Under the pieces are notes generated by a model. That model ran no database searches. It saw nothing but the letters and a program-made list of their open reading frames with translations, and was not told the DNA's origin. The translations under genes were made by a program, and so were the position numbers. DNA of 64,000 nt from Roseateles sp004210455 (GTDB taxonomy: Bacteria > Pseudomonadota > Gammaproteobacteria > Burkholderiales > Burkholderiaceae_C), in contig NZ_JARVXN010000005.1 in assembly GCF_048957715.1 (NCBI RefSeq), positions 248,001-312,000 on the forward strand, written 5' to 3'. This document shows positions 53,093 through 61,861 of this stretch, piece by piece. The stretch's first letter is position 1, and the number at the start of each line of letters is the position of its first letter.

Positions 53093-54022
53093 ATGAGTGA
53101 TGCAAGCGCCTTCGACCCCACGAGCTATCCGACCCTGGAAGATGTCATCGGCAACACGCCGCTGGTGCGACTGCAGCGGGTGCTCGGTCCTGAACTGGCT
53201 GCGCGCGGCAACGTGCTGCTGGCCAAGCTGGAGGGGAACAACCCCGCGGGGTCCGTGAAGGACCGTCCGGCCATCAGCATGATCCGGCGCGCCGAAGAGC
53301 GCGGCGAAATCAAGCCCGGTGACACGCTGATCGAGGCGACCTCCGGCAATACCGGCATCGCGCTGGCAATGGCAGCGGCGATCCGCGGCTATCGCATGGT
53401 GCTGATCATGCCGGAGGACCTGTCGATCGAACGTGCCCAGACGATGAAGGCCTTCGGAGCGGAACTGATCCTGACGCCGCGCTCCGGCGGCATGGAGTAC
53501 GCCCGCGATCTGGCAGAACAGATGCAGCGCGACGGCAAGGGACGGGTGCTCGACCAGTTCGCCAACAGCGACAACCCGCGCATCCACTACGAGACCACAG
53601 GGCCGGAGATCTGGCGCGACACCGGCGGACGGATCACGCACTTCGTCAGCGCCATGGGCACGACCGGCACCATCACCGGCGTCTCTCGTTTCCTGAAGGA
53701 GCAGAACCCGGACGTGCGCATCGTCGGCGCGCAACCGGCCGAAGGGTCACGCATTCCCGGCATCCGCAAGTGGCCGGCGGCGTATCTGCCGAAGATCTAC
53801 CGCCCCGAAACCGTCGACGAACTCGTGCTGGTCGGTCAGTCGGACGCGGAAGACATGGCCCGCCGTCTGGCCCGCGAGGAAGGGCTGTTCGGCGGCATCT
53901 CGGCAGCCGGCGCTTGCTGGGTCGCGATGCAGATCGCGCGCCAGGTTTCGAACGCCACGATCGTGTTCGTCGTCTGCGACCGCGGGGACCGGTATCTGTC
54001 GACCGGCGTCTTCCCCGCCTGA
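53093..54022 (+). CDS. cysM: Cysteine synthase B
   Basis: 309 residues. The PLP-binding Lys56 is in NNPAGSVKDRPA, the phosphate loop in TSGNTGIALA (about 88-97) and the second Gly-rich loop in AMGTTGTITG. It condenses O-acetylserine with sulfide or thiosulfate to give cysteine or S-sulfocysteine. The ATG at 53093 is chosen over a GTG two codons upstream. No operon partner; TusA, another sulfur gene, is downstream after the Nudix gene. Confidence 0.95.
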   Translation: MSDASAFDPTSYPTLEDVIGNTPLVRLQRVLGPELAARGNVLLAKLEGNNPAGSVKDRPAISMIRRAEERGEIKPGDTLIEATSGNTGIALAMAAAIRGYRMVLIMPEDLSIERAQTMKAFGAELILTPRSGGMEYARDLAEQMQRDGKGRVLDQFANSDNPRIHYETTGPEIWRDTGGRITHFVSAMGTTGTITGVSRFLKEQNPDVRIVGAQPAEGSRIPGIRKWPAAYLPKIYRPETVDELVLVGQSDAEDMARRLAREEGLFGGISAAGACWVAMQIARQVSNATIVFVVCDRGDRYLSTGVFPA

Positions 54023-54088
54023 CGCCACGCGGCCAATCAGGGATGATGGCTGCTCCGCGACACGCTGGTGCTTTCGCGCCCACGCCCC

Positions 54089-54616
54089 ATGAGCTTCCGC
54101 TTCTGCCCGCAATGCGCCAGTGAACTCGTTTGGATCGAGCTGCCGGAAGACGGTGGTCCCAAGACCCGGCTGCGTTGCCCGAACTGCGACTTCACTCACT
54201 GGAACAATCCGACGCCCGTGCTGGCCGCGGTCGTCGAATGCGTCGACCGCGAGGGGCAGGTCTTGCTCGCGCGCAACGCGGCGTGGCCGGTACCGTTCTT
54301 CGGCCTGATCACCGGCTTCATGGAGGCCGGCGAGACGCCCGAAGAAGGCATCCAGCGCGAGGTGCTGGAGGAAACCTCGCTGGAGGCGCTCGGCGCGACG
54401 CTGATCGGCGTCTACGACTTCCAGAAGAAGAACCAGGTGATCATCGCGTACCACGTGCCCGCGCGCGGGCGGGTCACGCTGTCGCCGGAACTGGTCGAGT
54501 ACACGTTGACACCGCCGGATCAACTCGAATGCTGGCCGGCAGGCACCGGCCAGGCGCTGGCCGACTGGTTGCGCGGACGCGGCATCGAACCGAAGTGGAT
54601 GGCGCCTCGCAGCTGA
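54089..54616 (+). CDS. Nudix hydrolase with N-terminal zinc ribbon
   Basis: 175 residues. Two CxxC pairs (FCPQCAS and RCPNCDF, about residues 6-9 and 30-33) form a NudC-like zinc ribbon. The Nudix box is GFMEAGETPEEGIQREVLEE (about 78-97), with the catalytic REVLEE intact. The protein is shorter than NudC (about 260) and lacks its N-terminal domain, so the substrate could be NADH, ADP-ribose or another nucleoside diphosphate. Confidence 0.9.
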   Translation: MSFRFCPQCASELVWIELPEDGGPKTRLRCPNCDFTHWNNPTPVLAAVVECVDREGQVLLARNAAWPVPFFGLITGFMEAGETPEEGIQREVLEETSLEALGATLIGVYDFQKKNQVIIAYHVPARGRVTLSPELVEYTLTPPDQLECWPAGTGQALADWLRGRGIEPKWMAPRS

Positions 54617-54672
54617 GGGGGCTGACTAGAATCTGCTTCATCGCCCCGGTCATCGGCGGCAAGGACGCTCTC

Positions 54673-54900
54673 ATGGACATTGACAAGGAACTCGACACCC
54701 GCGGCCTGAACTGCCCGCTGCCCATCCTCAAGGCCAAGAAGGCCTTGGCGGAGATGGAAAGCGGTCAACTGCTGAAGGTCGTCGCGACAGATCCCGGCTC
54801 GACGCGCGACTTCCAGGCCTTCGCGCGGCAGACCGGCAATGAACTGGTCGAGCAGACCGCGGCCGGCGACGAGTTCATCCACGTGCTCAAGCGACGCTGA
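54673..54900 (+). CDS. tusA: Sulfurtransferase TusA family protein
   Basis: 75 residues, standard TusA length. The active-site Cys14 is in RGLNCPLPILKAKKAL. AAGGA lies 8 bases before the ATG. TusA carries a persulfide for tRNA thiolation and other sulfur transfers. It follows the Nudix gene by 56 bases. Some members of this family act outside tRNA modification, so the exact role is inferred. Confidence 0.92.
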   Translation: MDIDKELDTRGLNCPLPILKAKKALAEMESGQLLKVVATDPGSTRDFQAFARQTGNELVEQTAAGDEFIHVLKRR

Positions 54901-54924
54901 CGTCCGGATACGCCTGGAAACGAA

Positions 54925-54949
54925 GAAGGCCACGCGATGCGTGGCCTTC
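54925..54949. terminator. Bidirectional hairpin between tusA and galU
   Basis: GAAGGCCACGC and GCGTGGCCTTC form a perfect 11-bp stem with a 3-base loop between two convergent genes. A short pyrimidine run (TCCTTC) follows on the plus strand. Confidence 0.65.
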
Positions 54950-55003
54950 GTCCTTCATGACGCGGCAGTGACGGGAAGTCCTACCGTCAGAAGTTCAGCG
55001 CGG

Positions 55004-55873
55004 TCAGATTTCCAGGGCCTTGAGGTACTCGCGGAAGCTGGCGCCGAGTTGCGGGTGATCCAGCGCGAGTTCGACGTTGGCCTGCAGGAAACCTTCCTTG
55101 CTGCCGCAGTCGTAGCGCTTGCCTTCGTAGCGGAAGGCAAAGACCTTCTCGCGACGCATCAGTGCCGCGATGCCGTCGGTCAGCTGGATCTCGCCGCCGA
55201 CGCCGCGCGGTTGCGTGGCGATCTCGCGGAACACGCCCGGCGTCAGGATGTAGCGGCCGGCCACGCCCAGGCGCGACGGGGCGTCCTCGGGGGCGGGCTT
55301 CTCGACCATGTGGGTGAGATCCATGAGGCGGTCGCTGATCGGCGCGCCGGCCACGATGCCGTAGCGCTTGGTGTGCTCGGCCGGCACTTCCTGGACCGCC
55401 AGGATGGACGCCTGCCACTCGGAGAACTGGTCCACCATCTGCTTGAGCACCGGCGGCTTGCCGACCATCAGGTCGTCGGCCAGCAGCACGGCGAAGGGCT
55501 CGTTGACGACGACGCACTGCGCGCACAGCACCGCGTGGCCCAGGCCGAGGGCCTTGGGTTGGCGGATGTAGATGCACTCCATGTCGTCGGGCTTGATCGA
55601 ATGGACCATTGCCAGCAGTTCTTTCTTGCCGGCCGCTTCCAGTTCGGTTTCGAGTTCGAAGGCGGTGTCGAAATGATCCGGAATGGCGCGCTTGTTACGC
55701 CCGTTCACGAAGATCATCTGACGGATGCCCGCCGCGTAGGCTTCTTCGACCGCGTACTGGATCAGCGGCTTGTCGACCACGGGCAGCATCTCCTTGGGCT
55801 GCGCCTTGGTGGCGGGTAGAAAGCGTGTGCCGAGTCCAGCAACCGGGAAGATTGCCTTGTTGATGAGGGCCAT
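55004..55873 (-). CDS. galU: UTP-glucose-1-phosphate uridylyltransferase
   Basis: 289 residues. The nucleotide-binding motif is VAGLGTRFLPATKAQPKEML (about 11-30), with VDKPLIQY and AVLLADDLMVG following. It makes UDP-glucose for envelope polysaccharides and trehalose. Length and motifs fit the GalU family exactly. It is divergent from the hydroxyacid-dehydrogenase-like gene by 84 bases. Confidence 0.96.
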   Translation of the reverse strand: MALINKAIFPVAGLGTRFLPATKAQPKEMLPVVDKPLIQYAVEEAYAAGIRQMIFVNGRNKRAIPDHFDTAFELETELEAAGKKELLAMVHSIKPDDMECIYIRQPKALGLGHAVLCAQCVVVNEPFAVLLADDLMVGKPPVLKQMVDQFSEWQASILAVQEVPAEHTKRYGIVAGAPISDRLMDLTHMVEKPAPEDAPSRLGVAGRYILTPGVFREIATQPRGVGGEIQLTDGIAALMRREKVFAFRYEGKRYDCGSKEGFLQANVELALDHPQLGASFREYLKALEI

Positions 55874-55957
55874 TTACGTACACTCCGACGGTAATTGCGC
55901 CGGCATTCTTGCACGGCACAGCTGAAAGAAAATCAAACAAACCTCTCCAAACCACTC

Positions 55958-56932
55958 ATGTCAGTGCTAGTCCTGGAACCGCTGGAGGCCGACATCCTGG
56001 AATGGATGGCGGAACGCCACGTCATCCAGGCCGCGCCCGATCTGGCGGAGGCGCCGCTGACCTTGAGAGAGCATGTTGCGCAGGCCCAGGCAATTTTCTT
56101 GCCCGCCTCGATTGCACTGGATGCGGAACTGGTCCGCCGTGCCCCCCGCTTGAGGGCCGTGGGCCGCATCGGCGCCGGTGCGGAGAACATCGATCTCGAA
56201 GCCTGCCGTGCCGCCAACATCGAGGTGGTGCGTGCGCCGACCGCGGCGGCCTCGGCGGAGGCCGAATTCGTCATCGGCGCATTGCTGGCGCTGCTGCGCC
56301 GGGTGCCGGTGCAGGGCGCGGACGGGAGCTGGGTCGGGAGAGAGCTCGGATGCGCGACGGTCGGCCTGGTGGGGCTGACGCCCTCGGCGCGCCAGTTGGC
56401 GACGCTGCTGCCGGCCTTTGGTGCGCGCGTGATCGGCTACGACCCCAGCCTGCACCATGCCGACCCACTCTGGGGGCAGTGGGGCATCGAGCCGTACGGG
56501 CTGCGCGAGCTGATGCAGGCCGCCGATGCGGTCAGCGTTCAACTGGCCTACTTCCCGCGTTACCGAGGCCTGATCGGCGAGCGGGTGCTGAACTTTTGCA
56601 AGCCGTCGCAGGTGCTGGTGTCGACCTCGCACTCGGCGCTGTTCGACGAACAGGCACTGGCGGATGCGTTGCAGGCCGGCCGACTGCTGGCCGTCTGGCT
56701 GGATCTGATGGAGCCCGGCCTCATGGAGACCGGGCGACCCTTGCACGGCGTCCCTGGATTGCAGGTCACGCCGAGGATCGCGGCGACGACCCGGGAATCC
56801 CGGATGCGCGCCGCGTGGAGCGTGGCGCGGCGGATCGCGGAGATCCTGGCCACGCCCGCCGTCCAGCCTGAGTTCAGGCCGACCCACCCAGGCGTGCTGC
56901 CTGATCTTTTAGCCGAACCACGGTGGCGCTGA
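55958..56932 (+). CDS. D-2-hydroxyacid dehydrogenase-like protein with altered active site
   Basis: 324 residues with the two-domain fold of D-2-hydroxyacid dehydrogenases (GRIGAGAENIDL, EFVIGALLALLRR). Several key positions differ from SerA-type enzymes by my alignment: the catalytic Arg is His225 (STSHSALFDE), the catalytic His is Arg273 (TPRIAATT), only the Glu remains (Glu252, LMEPG), and the nucleotide-binding GxGxxG reads GLTPSA (139-144). It may be a pseudoenzyme, or an enzyme with a rearranged site. The 3' end overlaps valS by 59 bases, convergent. Confidence 0.85.
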   Translation: MSVLVLEPLEADILEWMAERHVIQAAPDLAEAPLTLREHVAQAQAIFLPASIALDAELVRRAPRLRAVGRIGAGAENIDLEACRAANIEVVRAPTAAASAEAEFVIGALLALLRRVPVQGADGSWVGRELGCATVGLVGLTPSARQLATLLPAFGARVIGYDPSLHHADPLWGQWGIEPYGLRELMQAADAVSVQLAYFPRYRGLIGERVLNFCKPSQVLVSTSHSALFDEQALADALQAGRLLAVWLDLMEPGLMETGRPLHGVPGLQVTPRIAATTRESRMRAAWSVARRIAEILATPAVQPEFRPTHPGVLPDLLAEPRWR

Positions 56933-59732
56933 AGTCGGCGATGCGCTGACGTTCCTGCTCCACGACCGCCGCCGGCGCGCGCGCCACGAAGCCCTCGTTG
57001 TCCAGCTTGGCCCTGGCCTTGGCGACCTCGCCTTCCAGACGGGCGATCTCCTTGGCGATCCGGGCCTGCTCGGCCGCGACGTCGATCTCCACCTTCAACG
57101 CCAGCCGCGCCGCACCGTGCACCAGCACGGGCGACATCGCGCTCTGCGTGTTGAACGCGGTCTCGTCCTCGATCAGTTCGACACTCTGCAGCTTGGCGAG
57201 CACCTTCAGCGCGGGCGCCGCCTCGCGCAGGAAGGACAGGTCACCGCCGGCCAGCAGCGGCACGCGGTCGGATGGACTCAGGCCCATCTCGCCGCGCAGG
57301 CTGCGGCAAGTGCCGACCACCGACTTCAACTGCTCGACCCAGGCGACGGCCTGCGCGTCGATGCGTTCCGGCTGGGCAACCGGATAGGCGGCCGTCACCA
57401 GGTAGTCGGTGGACTTGCGTCCCGCGATGGGGGCGACGGTCTGCCACAGCTCCTCGGTGATGAAGGGCGCGATCGGGTGCAGCAGGCGCAGGATGGTTTC
57501 CAGCACGCGGATCAGCGTGCGACGCGTGGCGCGCTGCGCGGCCTCGTTGCCCTCGGCCTGCGCGGTCTGCAACTGCACCTTGGCCAGTTCCAGGTACCAG
57601 TCGCAGTACTCGTCCCAGACGAAGGAATAGATCGCGTTGGCGACCTGGTCCAGGCGGTAGTCCGCGAAACCCTGCGCGACCGCCTGTTCGACCTTCTGCA
57701 ACTCGCTGGCGATCCAGCGGTCGGCCTGCGAGAACTGCAGGTAGCCGTGGGCGCTGCCGCCGGGGGCGCATTGCTCCTTCGTGTGCTCGACCAGGCCGCA
57801 GTCCTGGCCTTGCGTGTTCATCAAGACGAAGCGCGTGGCGTTCCACAGCTTGTTGCAGAAGTTCCGGTAGCCCTCGCAGCGCTTGCTGTCGAAGTTGACG
57901 CTGCGCCCCAGCGTCGCCATCGCCGCGAAGGTGAAGCGGAGCGCGTCGGCGCCGTAGCCGGGAATGCCTTCGGGGAATTCCTTCTCCGTGGCCTTGCGGA
58001 CCTTGGGGGCGGTCTCGGGCTTGCGCAGGCCCTGTGTGCGCTTGTCCAGCAGCGGGCCCAGCTCGATGCCGTCGATCAGGTCGACCGGGTCGAGCACGTT
58101 GCCCTCGGACTTGCTCATCTTCTTGCCCTGCGCGTCCAGCACCAGGCCGTGGATGTACACATGCCTGAAAGGCACCCGGCCGGTGAAGTGCGTCGTCATC
58201 ATGATCATCCGGGCAACCCAGAAGAAGATGATGTCGTAGCCGGTGACGAGCACCGACGACGGCAGGAAGAGGTCCTGTTCGAGCGTCTTCGCGGGCCACC
58301 CCAGCGTCGAGAAGGGCACCAGCGCCGACGAATACCAGGTGTCCAGCACGTCCTCGTCGCGCTTCAGCGGGCCGGTGTAGCCGGCGGCGGTGGCCTTGGC
58401 CTGCGCCTCGGCCTCGTCATGGGCGACGAAGATCTCGCCGTCCGTGCCGAACCAGGCCGGGATCTGGTGACCCCACCACAGCTGGCGCGAGATGCACCAG
58501 TCCTGGATGTTGCCCATCCACTGGTTGTAGGTGTTGACCCAGTTCTCGGGAACGAACGTCACCTCGCCGCTGGCGACGACGTCGATCGCCTTCTGTGCGA
58601 TGGACTTGCCGTCCCGGCCCGGCTTGCTGGTGGCGACGAACCACTGGTCCGTCAGCATCGGCTCGACGATCTGGCCCGTGCGGGTGCAGCGCGGCACCAT
58701 CAACTTGTGCTTCTTGACCTCGATCAGCAGGCCCTGGTCCTCGAGCGCCTTGACGATCAGCTTGCGCGCGGCGAAGCGGTCCAGGCCGCGGTACTCGGCG
58801 GGGATCTCGTCCATCGTGTCCACGACGGTCGCATCCAGCGTGAAGATCGTCAGCATCGGCAGCTTGTGGCGCTGCCCGACCTGGTAATCGTTGGTGTCGT
58901 GCGCGGGCGTGACCTTGACGACGCCGGTCCCGAATGCCTTGTCGACGTAGTCGTCGGCGATCACGGGCACCAGGCGGCCCGTGAGGGGCAGCTTCACCTG
59001 CCGGCCGATGAGGTGCTTGTAGCGTTCGTCCTCGGGGTGGACCATGACGGCGGTGTCGCCCAGCATGGTTTCCGGACGCGTGGTCGCGACGACCAGCGAT
59101 TCATCGCCCTCTGCCATCGGATAGCGGATGTGCCACAGCGAGCCGTCCTCCTCCTCGCTCTCGACCTCGAGGTCGGAGACGGCGGACTTCAGGACCGGGT
59201 CCCAGCTCACCAGGCGCTTGCCGCGGTAGATCAGGCCCTCGTCGAAGAGCTTGACGAAGGTGTCGACGACGACGGGCGAGAGCTTCTCGTCCATCGTGAA
59301 GTACTCGTGGCCCCAGGACACCGAGTCGCCCATGCGGCGCATCTGCTGGGTGATGGTCGAGCCGGACTGCTGCTTCCACTCCCAGACGCGGGCGACGAAG
59401 TTCTTGCGGCCGAGGTCGTGCCGGCTCTGTCCCTGGCCCTGCAGCTGGCGCTCCACGACGATCTGCGTGGCGATGCCGGCGTGGTCGGTGCCGGGGACCC
59501 ACAGCGTGTTGTGGCCGCGCATGCGGTGGTAGCGCGTCAACGAGTCCATGATGGTCTGGTTGAACGCGTGGCCCATGTGCAGCGTGCCCGTCACGTTCGG
59601 CGGGGGCAGCTGGATGCTGAACGACGGCTTGGCCGGATCGAGCGTCGGCTCGTAGAGGCCCTTGGACTCCCACAGCGGGCCCCAATGGGCTTCAAGAGAG
59701 GCGGGTTCGAAGGACTTGGCGAGTTCGGTCAT
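56874..59732 (-). CDS. valS: Valyl-tRNA synthetase
   Basis: 952 residues. HIGH-type motif in PPPNVTGTLHMGHAF (about 41-55), KMSKS in KKMSKSEGNVLDP, the editing domain between, an anticodon-binding helical domain and the C-terminal coiled-coil arm (EQARIAKEIARLEGEVAKAR). It charges tRNA-Val and hydrolyses mischarged Thr-tRNA. Start at ATG 59732 (MTELAKSFEPASLE). The last 59 bases overlap the convergent dehydrogenase-like gene. Confidence 0.97.
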   Translation of the reverse strand: MTELAKSFEPASLEAHWGPLWESKGLYEPTLDPAKPSFSIQLPPPNVTGTLHMGHAFNQTIMDSLTRYHRMRGHNTLWVPGTDHAGIATQIVVERQLQGQGQSRHDLGRKNFVARVWEWKQQSGSTITQQMRRMGDSVSWGHEYFTMDEKLSPVVVDTFVKLFDEGLIYRGKRLVSWDPVLKSAVSDLEVESEEEDGSLWHIRYPMAEGDESLVVATTRPETMLGDTAVMVHPEDERYKHLIGRQVKLPLTGRLVPVIADDYVDKAFGTGVVKVTPAHDTNDYQVGQRHKLPMLTIFTLDATVVDTMDEIPAEYRGLDRFAARKLIVKALEDQGLLIEVKKHKLMVPRCTRTGQIVEPMLTDQWFVATSKPGRDGKSIAQKAIDVVASGEVTFVPENWVNTYNQWMGNIQDWCISRQLWWGHQIPAWFGTDGEIFVAHDEAEAQAKATAAGYTGPLKRDEDVLDTWYSSALVPFSTLGWPAKTLEQDLFLPSSVLVTGYDIIFFWVARMIMMTTHFTGRVPFRHVYIHGLVLDAQGKKMSKSEGNVLDPVDLIDGIELGPLLDKRTQGLRKPETAPKVRKATEKEFPEGIPGYGADALRFTFAAMATLGRSVNFDSKRCEGYRNFCNKLWNATRFVLMNTQGQDCGLVEHTKEQCAPGGSAHGYLQFSQADRWIASELQKVEQAVAQGFADYRLDQVANAIYSFVWDEYCDWYLELAKVQLQTAQAEGNEAAQRATRRTLIRVLETILRLLHPIAPFITEELWQTVAPIAGRKSTDYLVTAAYPVAQPERIDAQAVAWVEQLKSVVGTCRSLRGEMGLSPSDRVPLLAGGDLSFLREAAPALKVLAKLQSVELIEDETAFNTQSAMSPVLVHGAARLALKVEIDVAAEQARIAKEIARLEGEVAKARAKLDNEGFVARAPAAVVEQERQRIADFSATVVRLKDQAARLGGSA

Positions 59733-60157
59733 GGGGCGCGCCGCCTTGCAGCGGTGTCATCTGGGCGAGGGACAAGGTGAGCCCACGATTGTAGGGCGGC
59801 GAAACCCCGCGACGCCCCGGCCGGGTGCCCGGAGACGGGGGACACCGCAGAGCGGGGCTGAGGTGGGGCAGAGAGGGGGCAGAGAGGGGATGCGACCCCA
59901 CCGAAAGGGAGATGTCGATATCCATGTCGATATTCATGTCGATATCCGAGTCCCTGGCGCGTCGTGTCAGCGGAGACGCCTGTCGACGCCGCGTTTCGCC
60001 CGGTTCCCCCCTTGGAGGCATTCCCTCGGACAGGGCAACGGCGATACAAAACGAAAAACAGCGATACCGCGGTGAGATGCCCTGGCGAGAGGGCATGGGA
60101 ATCATGGCGACATGGATTCACCGCCCGGACACCCGGGCTTTACCGAGGAATTGCAAC
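59733..60157. other. Intergenic region upstream of the His/Gly-rich protein operon
   Basis: About 425 bases between divergent valS and the Spy-like gene. It contains two GGGGCAGAGAG copies near 59866 and 59878, a 12-bp tandem repeat at 59913-59948 and a less GC-rich patch at 60040-60075 (ACAAAACGAAAAACAGCG) that may hold the promoter. Open frames across it have no ribosome sites. Confidence 0.45.
59913..59948 (+). repeat. Three tandem copies of a 12-bp unit (ATGTCGATATCC)
   Basis: Three successive units, the middle one with one change (ATGTCGATATTC); the first and third contain the palindrome GATATC. They lie 181-216 bases after the valS start on its upstream side and 210 bases before the Spy-like gene. 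Regularly spaced short palindromes could be a binding array, but no known factor is recognised. Confidence 0.7.
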
Positions 60158-60850
60158 ATGCATCTGTTTCGACGCTGGAGCCACCCCCATGAACGTCAGC
60201 ACGCTCACTTCGACCACCCTGGTCGTTTCAGTCCTGTCGGCCCTGTGTGTGACGACGGCTTCTACGGCCCGCTGCCCGTCACCGGCCCCTGGTACCGCTT
60301 CGGCGGTTTCGGCGGCTTCCCCTGGGGGTGGGGCGGTCTTGGATACGGCCATGGTCGGGGGCATGGCCGGCATGGACATGGATGCGGGGATGGACGCGGA
60401 CACGGTCGCCACGGCCACCACGGTCGCCATGGTCACCACGGCGGTCATGGGTGGGACGGCTTCGGCGGGAGCGTGGGACCCGATGCCCACCACGCCGGTC
60501 GCGGCGAGAGGCTGCAAGCCCGGGCCCGCGCCTTTCTGGACCTGAGCGACAGCCAGTCCGGACTGCTGGAGCGGCTGATCACCCAGCTCGCGACCTCGCG
60601 ACGCGCGCTCAAGGCGCTGGCGCGCGGCCCGGAGGTCGCCCGGCTCGTCGACAGCGAGAATTTCCGGCGCGATGAGGCGCAGGAGCTCTTCGACGGCCAG
60701 ATCGAGGCGCTGCGGGCGACCGGCCCGGCGCTGGTGGCCGCCTTCGGCGACTTCTTCGACGCCCTGGACTTCGACCAGCAGCAGATGCTGCGCTTCCTGC
60801 TGCGGCGCCTGCGCCGCCGGGCGGGGCGCGCCGACGAACGGAGCCGCTGA
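60158..60850 (+). CDS. His/Gly-rich Spy/CpxP-like protein
   Basis: 230 residues from ATG 60158, preceded by GAGGAA at good spacing. The N-terminal half is Gly/His-rich (a run of GHGRGHGRHGHG-type sequence, about 65-105) with aromatic residues (FYGPLPVTGPWYRFGGFGGF). The C-terminal 110 residues are helical (FLDLSDSQSGLLERLI, LFDGQIEAL, FFDALDFDQQQMLRFLLRR), resembling the LTxxQ-type helices of Spy/CpxP and heavy-metal sensor proteins. No clear signal peptide. The His run suggests metal binding. It is the first gene of a four-gene run with a ferredoxin and a two-component pair. Confidence 0.72.
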   Translation: MHLFRRWSHPHERQHAHFDHPGRFSPVGPVCDDGFYGPLPVTGPWYRFGGFGGFPWGWGGLGYGHGRGHGRHGHGCGDGRGHGRHGHHGRHGHHGGHGWDGFGGSVGPDAHHAGRGERLQARARAFLDLSDSQSGLLERLITQLATSRRALKALARGPEVARLVDSENFRRDEAQELFDGQIEALRATGPALVAAFGDFFDALDFDQQQMLRFLLRRLRRRAGRADERSR

Positions 60851-61173
60851 TGGACAGCCGCGATTGCAGGCAGCCGCCGGGGCTGCTGCGGCCGGTCATC
60901 GACCGCAACCGCTGCGAGGGAAAGGGCGACTGCGTCGAGGTCTGCCCTTACGGCGTCTTCTCGGTCGGCACCTTGCCCATCGACCGGCGCAAGGAACTGA
61001 ACCTGTTCGGCAAGCTGCGGGGTTACGCGCACGGCTGGCAGCAGGCCTTCACGCCGAACGCCGACGTGTGCCGCGCCTGCGGCCACTGCGTGAAGGCCTG
61101 TCCGGAACGGGCGATCACGCTGGTCCGGCACGGCCACAATGGACGTCACGATGCATCGATTGCTGCTGATTGA
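60850..61173 (+). CDS. Ferredoxin with two iron-sulfur motifs
   Basis: 107 residues. Motif 1 is Cys22-X5-Cys28-X3-Cys32-Pro, lacking one Cys of the classic set, and motif 2 is Cys74-X2-Cys77-X2-Cys80-X3-Cys84-Pro. A 40-residue insertion (RKELNLFGKLRGYAHGWQQ) separates them. Likely binds one 3Fe-4S or altered cluster and one 4Fe-4S cluster, and carries electrons in the cytoplasm. Its ATG overlaps the Spy-like stop; its 3' end overlaps the regulator gene by 35 bases. Confidence 0.88.
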   Translation: MDSRDCRQPPGLLRPVIDRNRCEGKGDCVEVCPYGVFSVGTLPIDRRKELNLFGKLRGYAHGWQQAFTPNADVCRACGHCVKACPERAITLVRHGHNGRHDASIAAD

Positions 61174-61861
61174 CGACGACGAGGCGCTGGCCGCGCCGCT
61201 GGCGAGCTACCTGGCCCGTTTCGATTTCGCGCTGAGTGCGGTCACGCGGCCCAGCGCCGCGCTCGCGCGGCTGGCCGAGGAGCGCTTCGACGCGCTGATC
61301 CTGGACGGCATGCTGCCGGAGATGGACGGGTTCGCGTTCTGCAAGCGCGTGCGCGGCGGCACGGAGCCCTGGCGCGAAATCCCCATCCTGATGCTGACCG
61401 CGCGCGGCGACCTGACCGACCGCGTGGTCGGCCTGGAACTCGGCGCGGACGACTACCTGGCCAAGCCCTTCGAACCGCGCGAACTGGCCGCGCGGCTGCA
61501 GACCATCCTGCGGCGCACGCGGTTGGCGCCGGCTGCGGCCGTGCCGGCGACCGTGCTGCGCTTCGCGGGCCTGGAGATCGACACCGCGCGCCGCGTCGTG
61601 ACCGTGGCGGCGGGGGGCGTCGAGTTGACCAGCACTGAATATGAGCTGCTCCTGATGCTGGCCCGTGAGCCGGGCCGCGTGTTCTCGCGCGACGAGATCC
61701 TGAACCGGCTGCGCGGCCAGGAGGCCGACCTCTACACACGGGCCGTGGACATCCTGGTGAGCCGGATGCGCCGCAAGCTCGAACCGCTGGAGGCGCTCAA
61801 GACGCTGCGCAACGCGGGGTACTGCTTCGCGCTGCCGGCGGCGGGCGAGGGGGACGCATGA
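61139..61861 (+). CDS. OmpR-family response regulator
   Basis: 240 residues from ATG 61139; ATG 61151 is also possible. Receiver with acidic triplet (IDDDEA), phosphoacceptor Asp56 (LILDGMLP), Thr (MLTARGD) and Lys (LAKPFEPRE). The winged-helix DNA-binding domain spans about 143-230 (LTSTEYELLLMLAREPGRVFS, RAVDILVSRMRRKL). Most like CpxR/RstA. Overlaps the kinase gene by 4 bases; the cognate kinase is that gene's product. Confidence 0.93.
   Translation: MDVTMHRLLLIDDDEALAAPLASYLARFDFALSAVTRPSAALARLAEERFDALILDGMLPEMDGFAFCKRVRGGTEPWREIPILMLTARGDLTDRVVGLELGADDYLAKPFEPRELAARLQTILRRTRLAPAAAVPATVLRFAGLEIDTARRVVTVAAGGVELTSTEYELLLMLAREPGRVFSRDEILNRLRGQEADLYTRAVDILVSRMRRKLEPLEALKTLRNAGYCFALPAAGEGDA

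Noticed and set aside
59913..59948. Start of a CRISPR array
   Set aside because: Units are only 12 bp, directly adjacent and without spacers, and there are no cas genes.
59825..60157. N-terminal extension of the His/Gly-rich protein through the 12-bp repeats
   Set aside because: The frame is open but ATG 60158 has the only good Shine-Dalgarno, and the extension has shadow-like composition.
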